Shown here: piece by piece, positions 15,209-22,820 of the stretch
Position numbering within the stretch: position 1 is the first letter of the stretch
Layout of the letters: the number at the start of each line of letters is the position of its first letter
NCBI GenBank assembly: GCA_964495805.1
Contig: CAZBWV010000105.1
Span: 1-30,624 of the forward strand
Direction: 5' to 3'
From: JALXCH01 sp964495805
GTDB taxonomy: Bacteria > Calditrichota > Calditrichia > RBG-13-44-9
Length of the DNA stretch: 30,624 nt
Translations under genes and position numbers: made by a program
The notes under the pieces: generated by a model
Seen by the model: only the letters and a program-made list of their open reading frames with translations
Databases searched by the model: none
What the model was told of the DNA's origin: nothing

Positions 15209-16570
15209 ATGGCTTCGTTTACCATTCTGATTGTGGACGACGAAAAGAACATTCGTCGCTCCATGCAGATGATTCTGTCGGCAGAGGGGAATCGGGTGCT
15301 TTTAGCGGGTAGCGCCGCTGAGGCCGAACAGCAATTGCGGGAGCATGCCGTCGATCTGGTATTTCTGGACGTGCTCCTTCCCGACCGTGACGGTTTGTCT
15401 CTGCTCCCGGAGATCAAATCCCGATCGCCCCAGACGGAGGTGGTTATGATCTCCGGACATGCCACATTGAGCATGGCGGTGGAAGCCACCCGCGCAGGCG
15501 CTTACGATTTTCTGGAAAAACCACTGCAAAAGGAGAAAATTCTGCTTACGGTAAATCATCTTCGGGAACGCCAGCAACTGGTGCAGAACATGGACGCCCT
15601 GCGGCAGGAGAGAATGGAACAGTATCGCATGGTGGGAGAAAGCGCCGCCCTGCGGCAAATCCGCCAGCTCATCGATCGGGTGGCACCCACGGACAGCAAA
15701 GTGCTGATTCAGGGAGAAAGCGGGACCGGGAAGGAACTGGTTGCCTGGGCTATCCACTGGCAAAGCCCGCGCCGCAACAAACCGTTTGTCAAAATGAATT
15801 GCGCCGCCATTCCGGAAGAATTAACCGAAAGCGAACTGTTCGGTTACCAGAAAGGGGCGTTTACCGGGGCAAGTGCAACCCGGGACGGAAAATTTCTGCA
15901 GGCAGATGGCGGTACGCTGTTTTTGGACGAAATTGCTGACATGAGTCTGAAAGTACAAACCAAGGTGTTGCGGGTTTTACAGGATGGTGAGTTTCAGCGG
16001 GTAGGCGGCAGCGAAACCATCCGGGTGGATGTACGGGTCATTGCCGCCACCAATCGAAATCTGGAACAAATGGTGCGGGAGGGTACTTTTCGGGAAGACC
16101 TGTACTACCGACTGAACGTATTTCCCATTTACGTGCCACCGTTGCGGGAGCGGAAGGAAGACATTCCTGTGCTGTTTCAGTACTTTTTGCATCAGTACTG
16201 CGTGCGAAACAATCGTCGTCCGCCGCGGGTGGAACCGGCTGTGTTAGAGGTGTTACAAAATTACCACTGGCCCGGGAATGTGCGGGAGCTGCGCAACTTA
16301 GTGGAACGCCTGATGATTCTGGCTTCCGGAAACGAACTGCTTCTGAGCGATCTGCCTGCGCATCTGTTCCAGCCCCGGCTCTCCCCCGATGCCCTAAAAC
16401 CCGGCGCACACACTCTAAAGGAAGTCCGCGAAATGGCTGAACGGGAGTACATTTTGCAGTGCCTGAAAGCCTGTCGGGGCAACGTAACCCGCGCGGCGCA
16501 CCTTTTAGGTATGGAACGTACCAATCTGCACAAGAAAATGAAAGCGCTGGGGATTCGGAGCAACGAATAA
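15209..16570 (+). CDS. NtrX/NtrC-family sigma-54 response regulator
   Basis: A 453-aa response regulator. The receiver domain (1-120) has acidic residues Asp10/Asp11, phosphoacceptor Asp54 (FLDVLLPD), Ser82 and Lys104. The AAA+ domain (about 133-365) has Walker A GESGTGKE (169-176), a canonical GAFTGA (216-221), Walker B GGTLFLDE (234-241) and WPGNVREL (354-361). The C-terminal Fis-type helix-turn-helix is GNVTRAAHLLGMERTNLHKK. It activates sigma-54 promoters after phosphorylation by the kinase encoded upstream. The HLLGMERTNLHKKMK end is typical of NtrX. ATG 15209 follows an AGAGGA site. The candidate sigma-54 promoter at 9824 is a reasonable local target. Confidence 0.95.
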   Translation: MASFTILIVDDEKNIRRSMQMILSAEGNRVLLAGSAAEAEQQLREHAVDLVFLDVLLPDRDGLSLLPEIKSRSPQTEVVMISGHATLSMAVEATRAGAYDFLEKPLQKEKILLTVNHLRERQQLVQNMDALRQERMEQYRMVGESAALRQIRQLIDRVAPTDSKVLIQGESGTGKELVAWAIHWQSPRRNKPFVKMNCAAIPEELTESELFGYQKGAFTGASATRDGKFLQADGGTLFLDEIADMSLKVQTKVLRVLQDGEFQRVGGSETIRVDVRVIAATNRNLEQMVREGTFREDLYYRLNVFPIYVPPLRERKEDIPVLFQYFLHQYCVRNNRRPPRVEPAVLEVLQNYHWPGNVRELRNLVERLMILASGNELLLSDLPAHLFQPRLSPDALKPGAHTLKEVREMAEREYILQCLKACRGNVTRAAHLLGMERTNLHKKMKALGIRSNE

Positions 16571-16600
16571 GCAGAAATTCTTCCACAGGTTGAGCAAGAA

Positions 16601-16625
16601 AAGAGAATCCTGAAAGAGAATCCTG
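16601..16625. repeat. Tandem 12-base duplication after the regulator gene
   Basis: AAGAGAATCCTG occurs at 16601-16612 and again at 16614-16625, in tandem with a 13-base period. It lies in the convergent gap between the response-regulator gene and the asparaginase-like gene. The function, if any, is unknown. Confidence 0.6.
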
Positions 16626-16762
16626 TAAAAAGTTAGAACCGGAGCAACATAATCACGTGAGCAGCAATTTAACCGGCATCGATGATTTGACTGCGGTGCA
16701 TTCTGCTTCAACCTGTCCGTCCGGATAATCTGCCCGAAGCCACCGAAGGGGTAACAGCTACA

Positions 16763-16778
16763 CCCGGGTAACCCCGGG
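16763..16778. terminator. CCCGGG hairpin in convergent gap
   Basis: CCCGGG at 16763-16768 and 16773-16778 form a six-pair stem with a TAAC loop between two converging transcripts. There is no T tract on either side, so a terminator role is weakly supported. Nothing else was seen in 16571-16838. Confidence 0.3.
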
Positions 16779-16838
16779 AAAGACATCACTTTCCACCAGA
16801 AAAATTCCTCCGCTCAATCAAACCATTTAATGGGCAGT

Positions 16839-17906
16839 TTACTTTTCTCTTTTGTACAAATACGCCATTTCGACCTGTCGATTGCCCTGGCCATCGAACA
16901 CCTGCATGGTGCGTGGCCCCAGAATGGAGGCCCCTCCGAATTCTCCTTTTTTATTCACCGCATAGAAACTGACGTTGAAATTGGGAATGCCTTTTTCGTC
17001 CAGAAGGTAAGGTAATTTGGTGTGTTGCACAATACGCTCGCACACTGCCAGGCATGCTTCTGTGGGGGATTTACCCATGCGCATGTATTCCACTACCATA
17101 AAGGAGGAGAGGTTCTTCAAATTGGCTTCTCCGCGACCGGTGGAGCCTGCCGCTCCCACTTCGTTGTCCACATACAATCCCGCACCGATGATGGGGGAAT
17201 CGCCCACTCGCCCGGGAATTTTAAATGCCAGACCGCTGGTTGTGGTAACACCGGCCAGATTCCCGTTGGCATCCACGGCACAGCAGTTAATGGTGCCGTG
17301 CACGTCAAAATACTGCCTCAGCACAGCACTGTACTCATCGTCTTCGGGGGGGAACCAATCGTCCCTGTCGGAGAGGGTTTCCTTCCAGTACAACCAGATT
17401 TTTCGCGCTTTTTCGGTGAGCAGATCTTCCACTTTAAAACCGTGCGCCCGGGCAAAATCCTGTGCGCCTTTGCCCACCAGCAGCACATGATCGGTGCGTT
17501 CCATTACCAGCTTTGCCACCAGCGAAGGATTTTTGATTCCTTCCAGCGCGCCGACGGCTCCGGCATTGTGGGTCGGCCCGTGCATCACCGAAGCATCCAG
17601 TTGCACCACACCATCTTCGTTGGGCAAACCACCGTATCCTACCGTCAATTCCTCCGGATCGTTCTCCAGGATGTTTACTCCGGCAATCACCGCATCCAGC
17701 GGATCGGCTCCCTGCTTGATTAACTCCATAGCCCGGGCGGTGGCACGTTCTCCGTTGCCACTGGCAATCACCACCGGATGAGCCGGTTTCACCTCACTCT
17801 TTCTATTGGAAGCGCCCGTTTCTTTCCATAAACCGGGCATTAAACTCAAACCGGTACCGGTCAACAACGTATTCTGTAAAAAACGACGACGATTCATAGT
17901 TTTCAT
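16839..17906 (-). CDS. Glycosylasparaginase-like Ntn hydrolase, Tat-exported
   Basis: A 355-aa N-terminal-nucleophile hydrolase of the N4-(beta-N-acetylglucosaminyl)-L-asparaginase family, which cleaves the sugar-asparagine bond of N-glycans (isoaspartyl peptidases are relatives). The N-terminus NRRRFLQNTLLTGTGLSL is a Tat signal, so it folds before export. The autocleavage site is DVHG-T with Thr205 as nucleophile, followed by INCCAVDANGNLAGVTTTSG; substrate-pocket residues include GRVGDSPIIGAGLYVDN and GSTGRGE. ATG 17906 is chosen because of a GGAGG site five bases upstream. Its first four bases overlap the end of the ParB-like gene, so it ends the long minus-strand run behind exbB-exbD-tonB. 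It could also hydrolyse isoaspartyl peptides. Confidence 0.92.
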   Translation of the reverse strand: MKTMNRRRFLQNTLLTGTGLSLMPGLWKETGASNRKSEVKPAHPVVIASGNGERATARAMELIKQGADPLDAVIAGVNILENDPEELTVGYGGLPNEDGVVQLDASVMHGPTHNAGAVGALEGIKNPSLVAKLVMERTDHVLLVGKGAQDFARAHGFKVEDLLTEKARKIWLYWKETLSDRDDWFPPEDDEYSAVLRQYFDVHGTINCCAVDANGNLAGVTTTSGLAFKIPGRVGDSPIIGAGLYVDNEVGAAGSTGRGEANLKNLSSFMVVEYMRMGKSPTEACLAVCERIVQHTKLPYLLDEKGIPNFNVSFYAVNKKGEFGGASILGPRTMQVFDGQGNRQVEMAYLYKREK

Positions 17907-18931
17907 GGAGCCTCCTCTGGTAATGTGGTTAAACGTTGCAGAACCTTGCGTAATTGCTGGCGGAATTTTTCTTCCCCCAGGCGGGTAAGTCGGGTATCCA
18001 CTTCCTGTGCACGACCAATTTGAAGCTGTAACTGAATTCCCGGCTGTTCCAGATTTTTGTCCCACTGCACTTCCAGGCCTTCGGGGAAGAATTGGCGCAG
18101 CACACGGACTTCCTGTTTCAATACCGCTTCCATTCGGGTCAGAATGGGATAGCGTGCGGTGTGGAGCACCCGCTTCAGTTGCTGGTTTTTCTGGCCAGCG
18201 GTAGCCTGGCTATGCAGAATGGTGTCTGCTCCCAGGCGGTGCCACAACTGCTCCGGCGACTCATTCTCCCTCAGTGCCACATCCCGCACCTGTTCCAGCA
18301 CCGTTATTAGCTCGGCTGGTTTCCAGCGCACCTCCACCGCCGCTTGCAGCCAGGACTGGTATTCCGCCACCGGGAATCGCAGCACTTTTTGCAACATCCT
18401 GAGATGAATATTTTGCTGGTGGAAATAATTTTGCAACCATTCCGGAAGCGCCACACAGTCGTCCAGGAACGATTCCAGCCGGGACAGGTGAGCGAACTGA
18501 AAGCGCCGTGCCAGTTTTTCGAACAGTGCCGGAGAGAATTGCTCCCGTGTTCGGTGCAGGACACGTATTTTTTCCATCAGAGAAAGACCACCCTCAAACT
18601 GATTCAGGTGAACAGCCTGGTAAAACAGGTCTTCTAACTGTTCCGGGGGATAAATTTCGCACGGTAGTTGGGGAAGGTGAAGCTGCTGCGCCAGGTGCAC
18701 CCTTCGATGACCATCCACCACCAGAATACCCTCCTCCGGCACAGAAACCACCTGAACGGGTCGTAAAACTCCCACTTCCTGAATGGACTGGCGCAACTCC
18801 TGTGGTGCAGGATCCATGTGGTAAAACAACTTCTGCGACGATACCAGCTGGTTTACCGGCAATTGCCAGATTTCGTATTGCATTTGCACACCCGTTTTTT
18901 GAAAATAATCCCTGTTCGAAAATCTTTTCAT
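17903..18931 (-). CDS. ParB N-terminal-domain protein
   Basis: A 342-aa protein whose residues about 24-130 resemble the ParB/Srx-like N-terminal fold: QLVSSQKLFYHMDPAPQELRQSI, GVLRPVQVV and VDGHRRVHLAQQL, where GHRR corresponds to the GERR nucleotide-binding box of ParB. The usual ENxQR box is replaced by LNQFEGG. The remaining 200 residues are helical and lack a recognisable helix-turn-helix of chromosomal ParB type. The role is unknown; a CTP-dependent switch or DNA binding are possible. ATG 18931 has GGGAGG only two bases upstream, so a slightly later start is conceivable. It overlaps the asparaginase-like gene by four bases and follows tonB by 51 bases, which is an unusual setting for a ParB relative. 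Confidence 0.75.
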   Translation of the reverse strand: MKRFSNRDYFQKTGVQMQYEIWQLPVNQLVSSQKLFYHMDPAPQELRQSIQEVGVLRPVQVVSVPEEGILVVDGHRRVHLAQQLHLPQLPCEIYPPEQLEDLFYQAVHLNQFEGGLSLMEKIRVLHRTREQFSPALFEKLARRFQFAHLSRLESFLDDCVALPEWLQNYFHQQNIHLRMLQKVLRFPVAEYQSWLQAAVEVRWKPAELITVLEQVRDVALRENESPEQLWHRLGADTILHSQATAGQKNQQLKRVLHTARYPILTRMEAVLKQEVRVLRQFFPEGLEVQWDKNLEQPGIQLQLQIGRAQEVDTRLTRLGEEKFRQQLRKVLQRLTTLPEEAP

Positions 18932-18982
18932 TTCCTCCCTGCCGAACCTCCCGCCAACCTGATGTGAGCACTCGGGAATGAG

Positions 18983-19774
18983 CTACTTCAGCTTAAAATG
19001 GAAGGTAATAACGCCGGTCTGGGGACGCTGTTCCACATAATCCGGCAGAGGATTAAACCGCCAGGTTTTGAAGGCTTCCAGGGTCAGGTTTTCCAGTCGG
19101 GTATCCCCTTTTTGCAGCAGCACCGCCTGCCCCACCAATCCGTTTGGCAGCACGGTAAAGCGAATTTTGATGGTTGCCTCGCGCTGGATGTCCGGTGGGA
19201 ATTCGGGAAGTCGCTTCTGGTAAATTTCGCGCTTAATTTCGCCCTCCCAATCGATTTCGAACTGGCGGTCGATGTTCAGGGACACTTTCTGCGTGCCCTT
19301 CAGCAGTTTTTCGTCCAGCCGTTTTCGGAACAGCCCTTTATCCACAGTCTTTTCTCGTTTGGTAAAAGCGGGTGGTGCAGCGGTCTGTTTCAGTGCAGGC
19401 GGGCTAACCGGTCGGCTTTTTTTGGTAATGTTGGCAGGGGGCGTGAATTTCTCCACTTCCGGCTGGACTTTTTCCACAATTTCTTCTTCGTTTAGTGCCA
19501 GTTCCCGTCGCTCGGGAAGTTGCAGGTTTTCCGGCAAATTGCTCTCCGGGGGGGCAGGTTGTGCCTCTTCCCGGGTTTCCGATTGCTCCGGTACCGCTTC
19601 GCTCAGGCGGGTGGGTGCTTCCCAGCCACCGGAAATGGTGACCCGGGCAAATTCTTCCACCACCGGCTGAAACCGAATATGAATCAGCCAGAACAGCAAA
19701 ATCAGCACCAGATGCACCGCCACGGTGCCTAAAACGGAAACAATCTGTTCATCTTCCAGAAAACGTCGAAACAT
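18983..19774 (-). CDS. tonB: TonB-family energy transducer
   Basis: A 263-aa TonB-like protein linking the inner-membrane ExbB-ExbD motor with an outer-membrane partner. There is one N-terminal membrane span (about 11-33, VSVLGTVAVHLVLILLFWLI), a long Pro/Glu-rich periplasmic linker (about 60-140), and a C-terminal TonB fold from about 175 (LPEFPPDIQREATIKIRFTV, FKTWRFNPLPDYVEQRP, ITFHFKLK). The His21 near the start of the span matches the essential His of the TonB membrane segment. It follows exbD by 107 bases that contain a hairpin, with a CAGGGG site four bases before the ATG. The nearby receptor-like barrel is the probable partner. Confidence 0.92.
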   Translation of the reverse strand: MFRRFLEDEQIVSVLGTVAVHLVLILLFWLIHIRFQPVVEEFARVTISGGWEAPTRLSEAVPEQSETREEAQPAPPESNLPENLQLPERRELALNEEEIVEKVQPEVEKFTPPANITKKSRPVSPPALKQTAAPPAFTKREKTVDKGLFRKRLDEKLLKGTQKVSLNIDRQFEIDWEGEIKREIYQKRLPEFPPDIQREATIKIRFTVLPNGLVGQAVLLQKGDTRLENLTLEAFKTWRFNPLPDYVEQRPQTGVITFHFKLK

Positions 19775-19809
19775 TGAACCCCTGCAAGTTGAAAAATATT
19801 TATTTTATC

Positions 19810-19852
19810 GGACCGGTTCCACCCGAATCGGCTCTTCCGGTGGAATTTGTCC
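19810..19852 (-). other. Hairpin between exbD and tonB
   Basis: GGAC...TTCCACC (19810-19823) pairs with GGTGGAA...GTCC (19839-19852): seven plus four base pairs separated by a three-by-three internal loop. It sits in the 107-base gap between exbD and tonB and may tune mRNA stability or partial termination. The same gap has no gene. Confidence 0.35.
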
Positions 19853-19881
19853 GGAACTTCCATCGAAAAAAAACCGGCAAA

Positions 19882-20283
19882 TTACTTTCGCGGCCGGGTA
19901 GCAATTAAAAATTTCTCCGCACCTGCCGCTTTACAGATGTCCATTACCTGAACAGCCAGCGAAAGTTTCACATCCCGATCGGCACGCAACACAATGACCT
20001 GCTTCTCGCCGCTCACCAGAAACCGACGCAATTCCGCTCCTAACTTCCCCAGGGAAATTTTATTGTCGTTCAGATAGATGGTTCCGTTTCGGGTAACGGT
20101 AACATAGATGCTCTTTTCCGAATGCACCGCAGCGGTTTCCGTACGCGGTAACTGCACTTTAATGCCCGGTTGGATAATAAAGGAGGAAGAGAGCAAAAAG
20201 AAAATGAGCAAAAGCAGGACAATATCGGTTAACGAAGAAAAACTAAACGAACTTAAATACTGATGTTCGGTTTCAAATTTCAT
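19882..20283 (-). CDS. exbD: ExbD/TolR-family proton-channel subunit
   Basis: A 133-aa inner-membrane protein with one span (LTDIVLLLLIFFLLSSSFII) containing Asp20, the protonatable residue of ExbD/TolR, and a periplasmic domain with the family motif GIKVQLPRTETA and LRADRDVKLSLAVQVMDICKAAG. With ExbB it forms the proton-driven motor that powers TonB. The start overlaps the end of exbB by 11 bases, so the two are co-translated. TolR and ExbD cannot always be told apart by sequence; the neighbouring tonB and the absence of tolA, tolB and pal support ExbD. Confidence 0.95.
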   Translation of the reverse strand: MKFETEHQYLSSFSFSSLTDIVLLLLIFFLLSSSFIIQPGIKVQLPRTETAAVHSEKSIYVTVTRNGTIYLNDNKISLGKLGAELRRFLVSGEKQVIVLRADRDVKLSLAVQVMDICKAAGAEKFLIATRPRK

Positions 20284-20914
20284 GAGTGGTTCTCCCCTTC
20301 TCCTGATTGGCGGTAAGCAATTCCAGCAGATTGGTGGAGCTCACTTCCATTTCGAACACATATCGCTGCACCCGGGCGACCAGGTAGTTGTATGCCAGCA
20401 GGGTCAGGATGCCCACCAGCAGACCGGCGGCGGTGGTAATTAATGCTTCCCAGATGCCACCAGCCAGCACGGTGGCATTGACGTTTCCGCCCAGTTCCTG
20501 AATGCGCATGAACGCCCGAATCATTCCGGTAACCGTTCCCAGAAAACCGGTTAGTGGTGCCACGCCGGCAATGGTAGCAAGGGTAGCAAATCCCCGTTCC
20601 AGCTGGTAAATTTCCGCCCGTCCGGCACTTTCGATGGCATCTTTAATCTCCTCCCGGCTCTGCCGATGCATGCGTAGCCCTTTCTCCAGCACGTTGGCGA
20701 TGGGACCGGGAGTATTGGCACACAACTCCAGGGCACTCTGAATATCCCCCCGGGAAAGGTACTGACGCAATTTTAACATAAACGCATTCAGATTAATTTT
20801 CGCTTTGCGCAAAACCAGCACTCGCTCAATAAACACCCCCAGCGCAATCAGCGAAAAAATTCCAATAAATATCATCAACCAGCCACCCTTTGCCAGCACA
20901 GAAAGCAGACTCAT
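20273..20914 (-). CDS. exbB: ExbB/TolQ/MotA-family proton-channel subunit
   Basis: A 213-aa inner-membrane protein with three spans: about 11-28 (GGWLMIFIGIFSLIALGVFI), about 119-137 (LATIAGVAPLTGFLGTVTGMI) and about 152-179 (AGGIWEALITTAAGLLVGILTLLAY). The motif GFLGTVTGMIRAF and the GGIWEALITTAAGL helix are diagnostic of ExbB/TolQ. It assembles as a pentamer around an ExbD pair. Its ATG at 20914 has GGAGG eight bases upstream. The gap of 91 bases to the barrel gene upstream, on the same strand, is short enough for joint transcription. Confidence 0.95.
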   Translation of the reverse strand: MSLLSVLAKGGWLMIFIGIFSLIALGVFIERVLVLRKAKINLNAFMLKLRQYLSRGDIQSALELCANTPGPIANVLEKGLRMHRQSREEIKDAIESAGRAEIYQLERGFATLATIAGVAPLTGFLGTVTGMIRAFMRIQELGGNVNATVLAGGIWEALITTAAGLLVGILTLLAYNYLVARVQRYVFEMEVSSTNLLELLTANQEKGRTTHEI

Positions 20915-21005
20915 GAATTCCTCCTTTTTATCTCACCAATTTGAACTCACTGTTTCATTTCACGACCAACTTTCCCGGTTTTCCGCCGGATTATTATCCG
21001 CCGGT

Positions 21006-22820
21006 TTACAATTCCACTTTTATACCACCCCACATATGGAACCCGGCCTCCGGCATCCCCAACCACCGGAAATAGGAATGGTTCAATATATTATTCAGCC
21101 GCACAACCATCTTCAACGATCGGTACAACGGCACCTCGCCCTTCAGATGCAACAGGAAGAACGGGTCCAGCGTTTCGTAATTATAGGCATCGATATAGCG
21201 AATGCCCACGTACTCCGGGATCAGGGCAATCCGGACACCATGGGCAAAACGTGCTTCCACTTCCCCACCGGCAGTCAGGTCGGGAATAAAGGAGACCTGC
21301 TTGCCGATAATCAGTGGATTTCCCCATTTCCATTCTTCAATTCGGCTTTTACGCAGGATGATCCATCCCTTCAGAAACAGATGTTGCAGAAAATCCCAGC
21401 GCCCCCGCAGGGAGAGTTCCTTCAAAGTCATCCAATCCAGCATACCGAAATACGGGAGCATACTGTATGGGTTCACAATGCGAAAATTCTCAATATTAAT
21501 CGGGTAATCTCGAATCAGGTAATGGGAACCGCGAATATACCGAACGGTCAGGCGCAGGTAACGATTTTCGTTTTGTTTCAGGTACGCACCGGCTTCCCAG
21601 TAGCGCTGGTCCTCCGAAGCTGCCATCCCATAAAAATCTCCGAAAGGATGGAACCGCACCATCTGGGAAAGGGTGTTCAGGTGGATTCCGGGACGATATG
21701 CCACAAAGAAGCCCATCTGGCGAAGGGGAACCAGAGTGAGTTGCCCGTCGGGATAAAATTGCTGGATTTGCGTGTAGGTGGTTTCGAACTTGCTGTCGTA
21801 CTCCTCCAGGGTGTTGTCCTCCAGCGCCTGATACCGGCCGCCCAGCCGAATTTCCAGCATTCGCCAGCGGTGTACCACGCATAACTGTGTTTCGAACAAA
21901 CGGCCATGATAAGGGACTTCCGACACCAACGCAAAAGTTTGTAGAAAAGGTTCTCCGGGCGAAAAAGAAATTTTCTCCTCCTGCCAGCTTATTCCCGCTT
22001 GCAGAACTGTACCTGGAAGTAATCGGTACTGCCCCTCCGCATCTGCCCGAAATCCTTTGCTGGAATAGCTGGTACGGTTCCAGAAGGCATCGGTATGGAA
22101 TTCTCCGCCAATCCGACTGCTGATTTTTTCGCTCCACTGTTGACGCAATTCGGCAGTCCAGTTCCAAAAGGTGGTTTCGGTCTGGTACGTTTCGGTATCG
22201 GATGGTATGAGTTCCGCATATACTCCCTGCTGCCGGAAGCGATAATCGGTTCCAATGCTCAGTTGATGCCCCGGGCGTAGCTGGTAATGGAAACCTGCAC
22301 GCATACCGATATCGCTCCATCCGGCATTTTCCCGCCAGCCATCGCTGCGGGCAAAATGAGCACCAAAATAGGGCAACCAGTGGTTTATTTTAAATTGGGT
22401 GCGCAGCCTCACGGCGGGTGTGTTAAATGAACCGTAGCCCACTTCCCCCTGAAGCCAGGGGAACTCATACAGGCGAAGCAGGGAAGGCTTGACCCGGGAA
22501 AAACGGAACTGAATCTGAGGCTCTGCCTTTTGCCAGATGGTTTGGTTCGGAACCCAATTCAAACGCACCCTGCGGAAGATGTGTACGCGCTCCTTCTCCG
22601 GCAAACGAATGCGTTCCAACCCCACAATCGTGTATTCCTGAAGCTGAATTTCGGGCAGCGTTTTTCTGGAAGCCGTGGTGTCCGGTTGCTGCGCCAGCAG
22701 CGGTGGGAAGACCACAAGACAAACAAACAAACTCAGCGTCCGGAGGGTGAACCAGACGGCAGGCGTTGTTTTTCTTTCGCCTTTCCGTTTCTTCGCCAAG
22801 TTATATTTTTTTCCGCTCAT
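21006..22820 (-). CDS. TonB-receptor-like outer-membrane barrel lacking a plug domain
   Basis: A 604-aa protein. A charged 20-residue start and hydrophobic signal (LRTLSLFVCLVVFPPLLAQQ) lead into a short segment LPEIQLQEYTIVGLERIRLP that resembles a TonB box (EYTIVG compared with DTIVVT). From about residue 85 the protein is strand after strand of barrel, rich in aromatics, and ends NILNHSYFRWLGMPEAGFHM followed by WGGIKVEL, the classical receptor C-terminus. No plug domain (usually 120 residues) is present, so it cannot be a typical gated receptor. The gene overlaps the TPR gene by four bases and precedes exbB-exbD-tonB, so it is probably the outer-membrane element driven by this TonB system. 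Confidence 0.8.
   Translation of the reverse strand: MSGKKYNLAKKRKGERKTTPAVWFTLRTLSLFVCLVVFPPLLAQQPDTTASRKTLPEIQLQEYTIVGLERIRLPEKERVHIFRRVRLNWVPNQTIWQKAEPQIQFRFSRVKPSLLRLYEFPWLQGEVGYGSFNTPAVRLRTQFKINHWLPYFGAHFARSDGWRENAGWSDIGMRAGFHYQLRPGHQLSIGTDYRFRQQGVYAELIPSDTETYQTETTFWNWTAELRQQWSEKISSRIGGEFHTDAFWNRTSYSSKGFRADAEGQYRLLPGTVLQAGISWQEEKISFSPGEPFLQTFALVSEVPYHGRLFETQLCVVHRWRMLEIRLGGRYQALEDNTLEEYDSKFETTYTQIQQFYPDGQLTLVPLRQMGFFVAYRPGIHLNTLSQMVRFHPFGDFYGMAASEDQRYWEAGAYLKQNENRYLRLTVRYIRGSHYLIRDYPINIENFRIVNPYSMLPYFGMLDWMTLKELSLRGRWDFLQHLFLKGWIILRKSRIEEWKWGNPLIIGKQVSFIPDLTAGGEVEARFAHGVRIALIPEYVGIRYIDAYNYETLDPFFLLHLKGEVPLYRSLKMVVRLNNILNHSYFRWLGMPEAGFHMWGGIKVEL

Noticed and set aside
20805..21884. A 359-codon open frame on the plus strand
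   Set aside because: It lies opposite the ends of exbB and the barrel gene, both well supported, and its His/Gln-rich translation has no domain or ribosome site.
21006..22820. Ordinary TonB-dependent receptor
   Set aside because: The plug domain is absent; only barrel strands follow the TonB-box-like segment.
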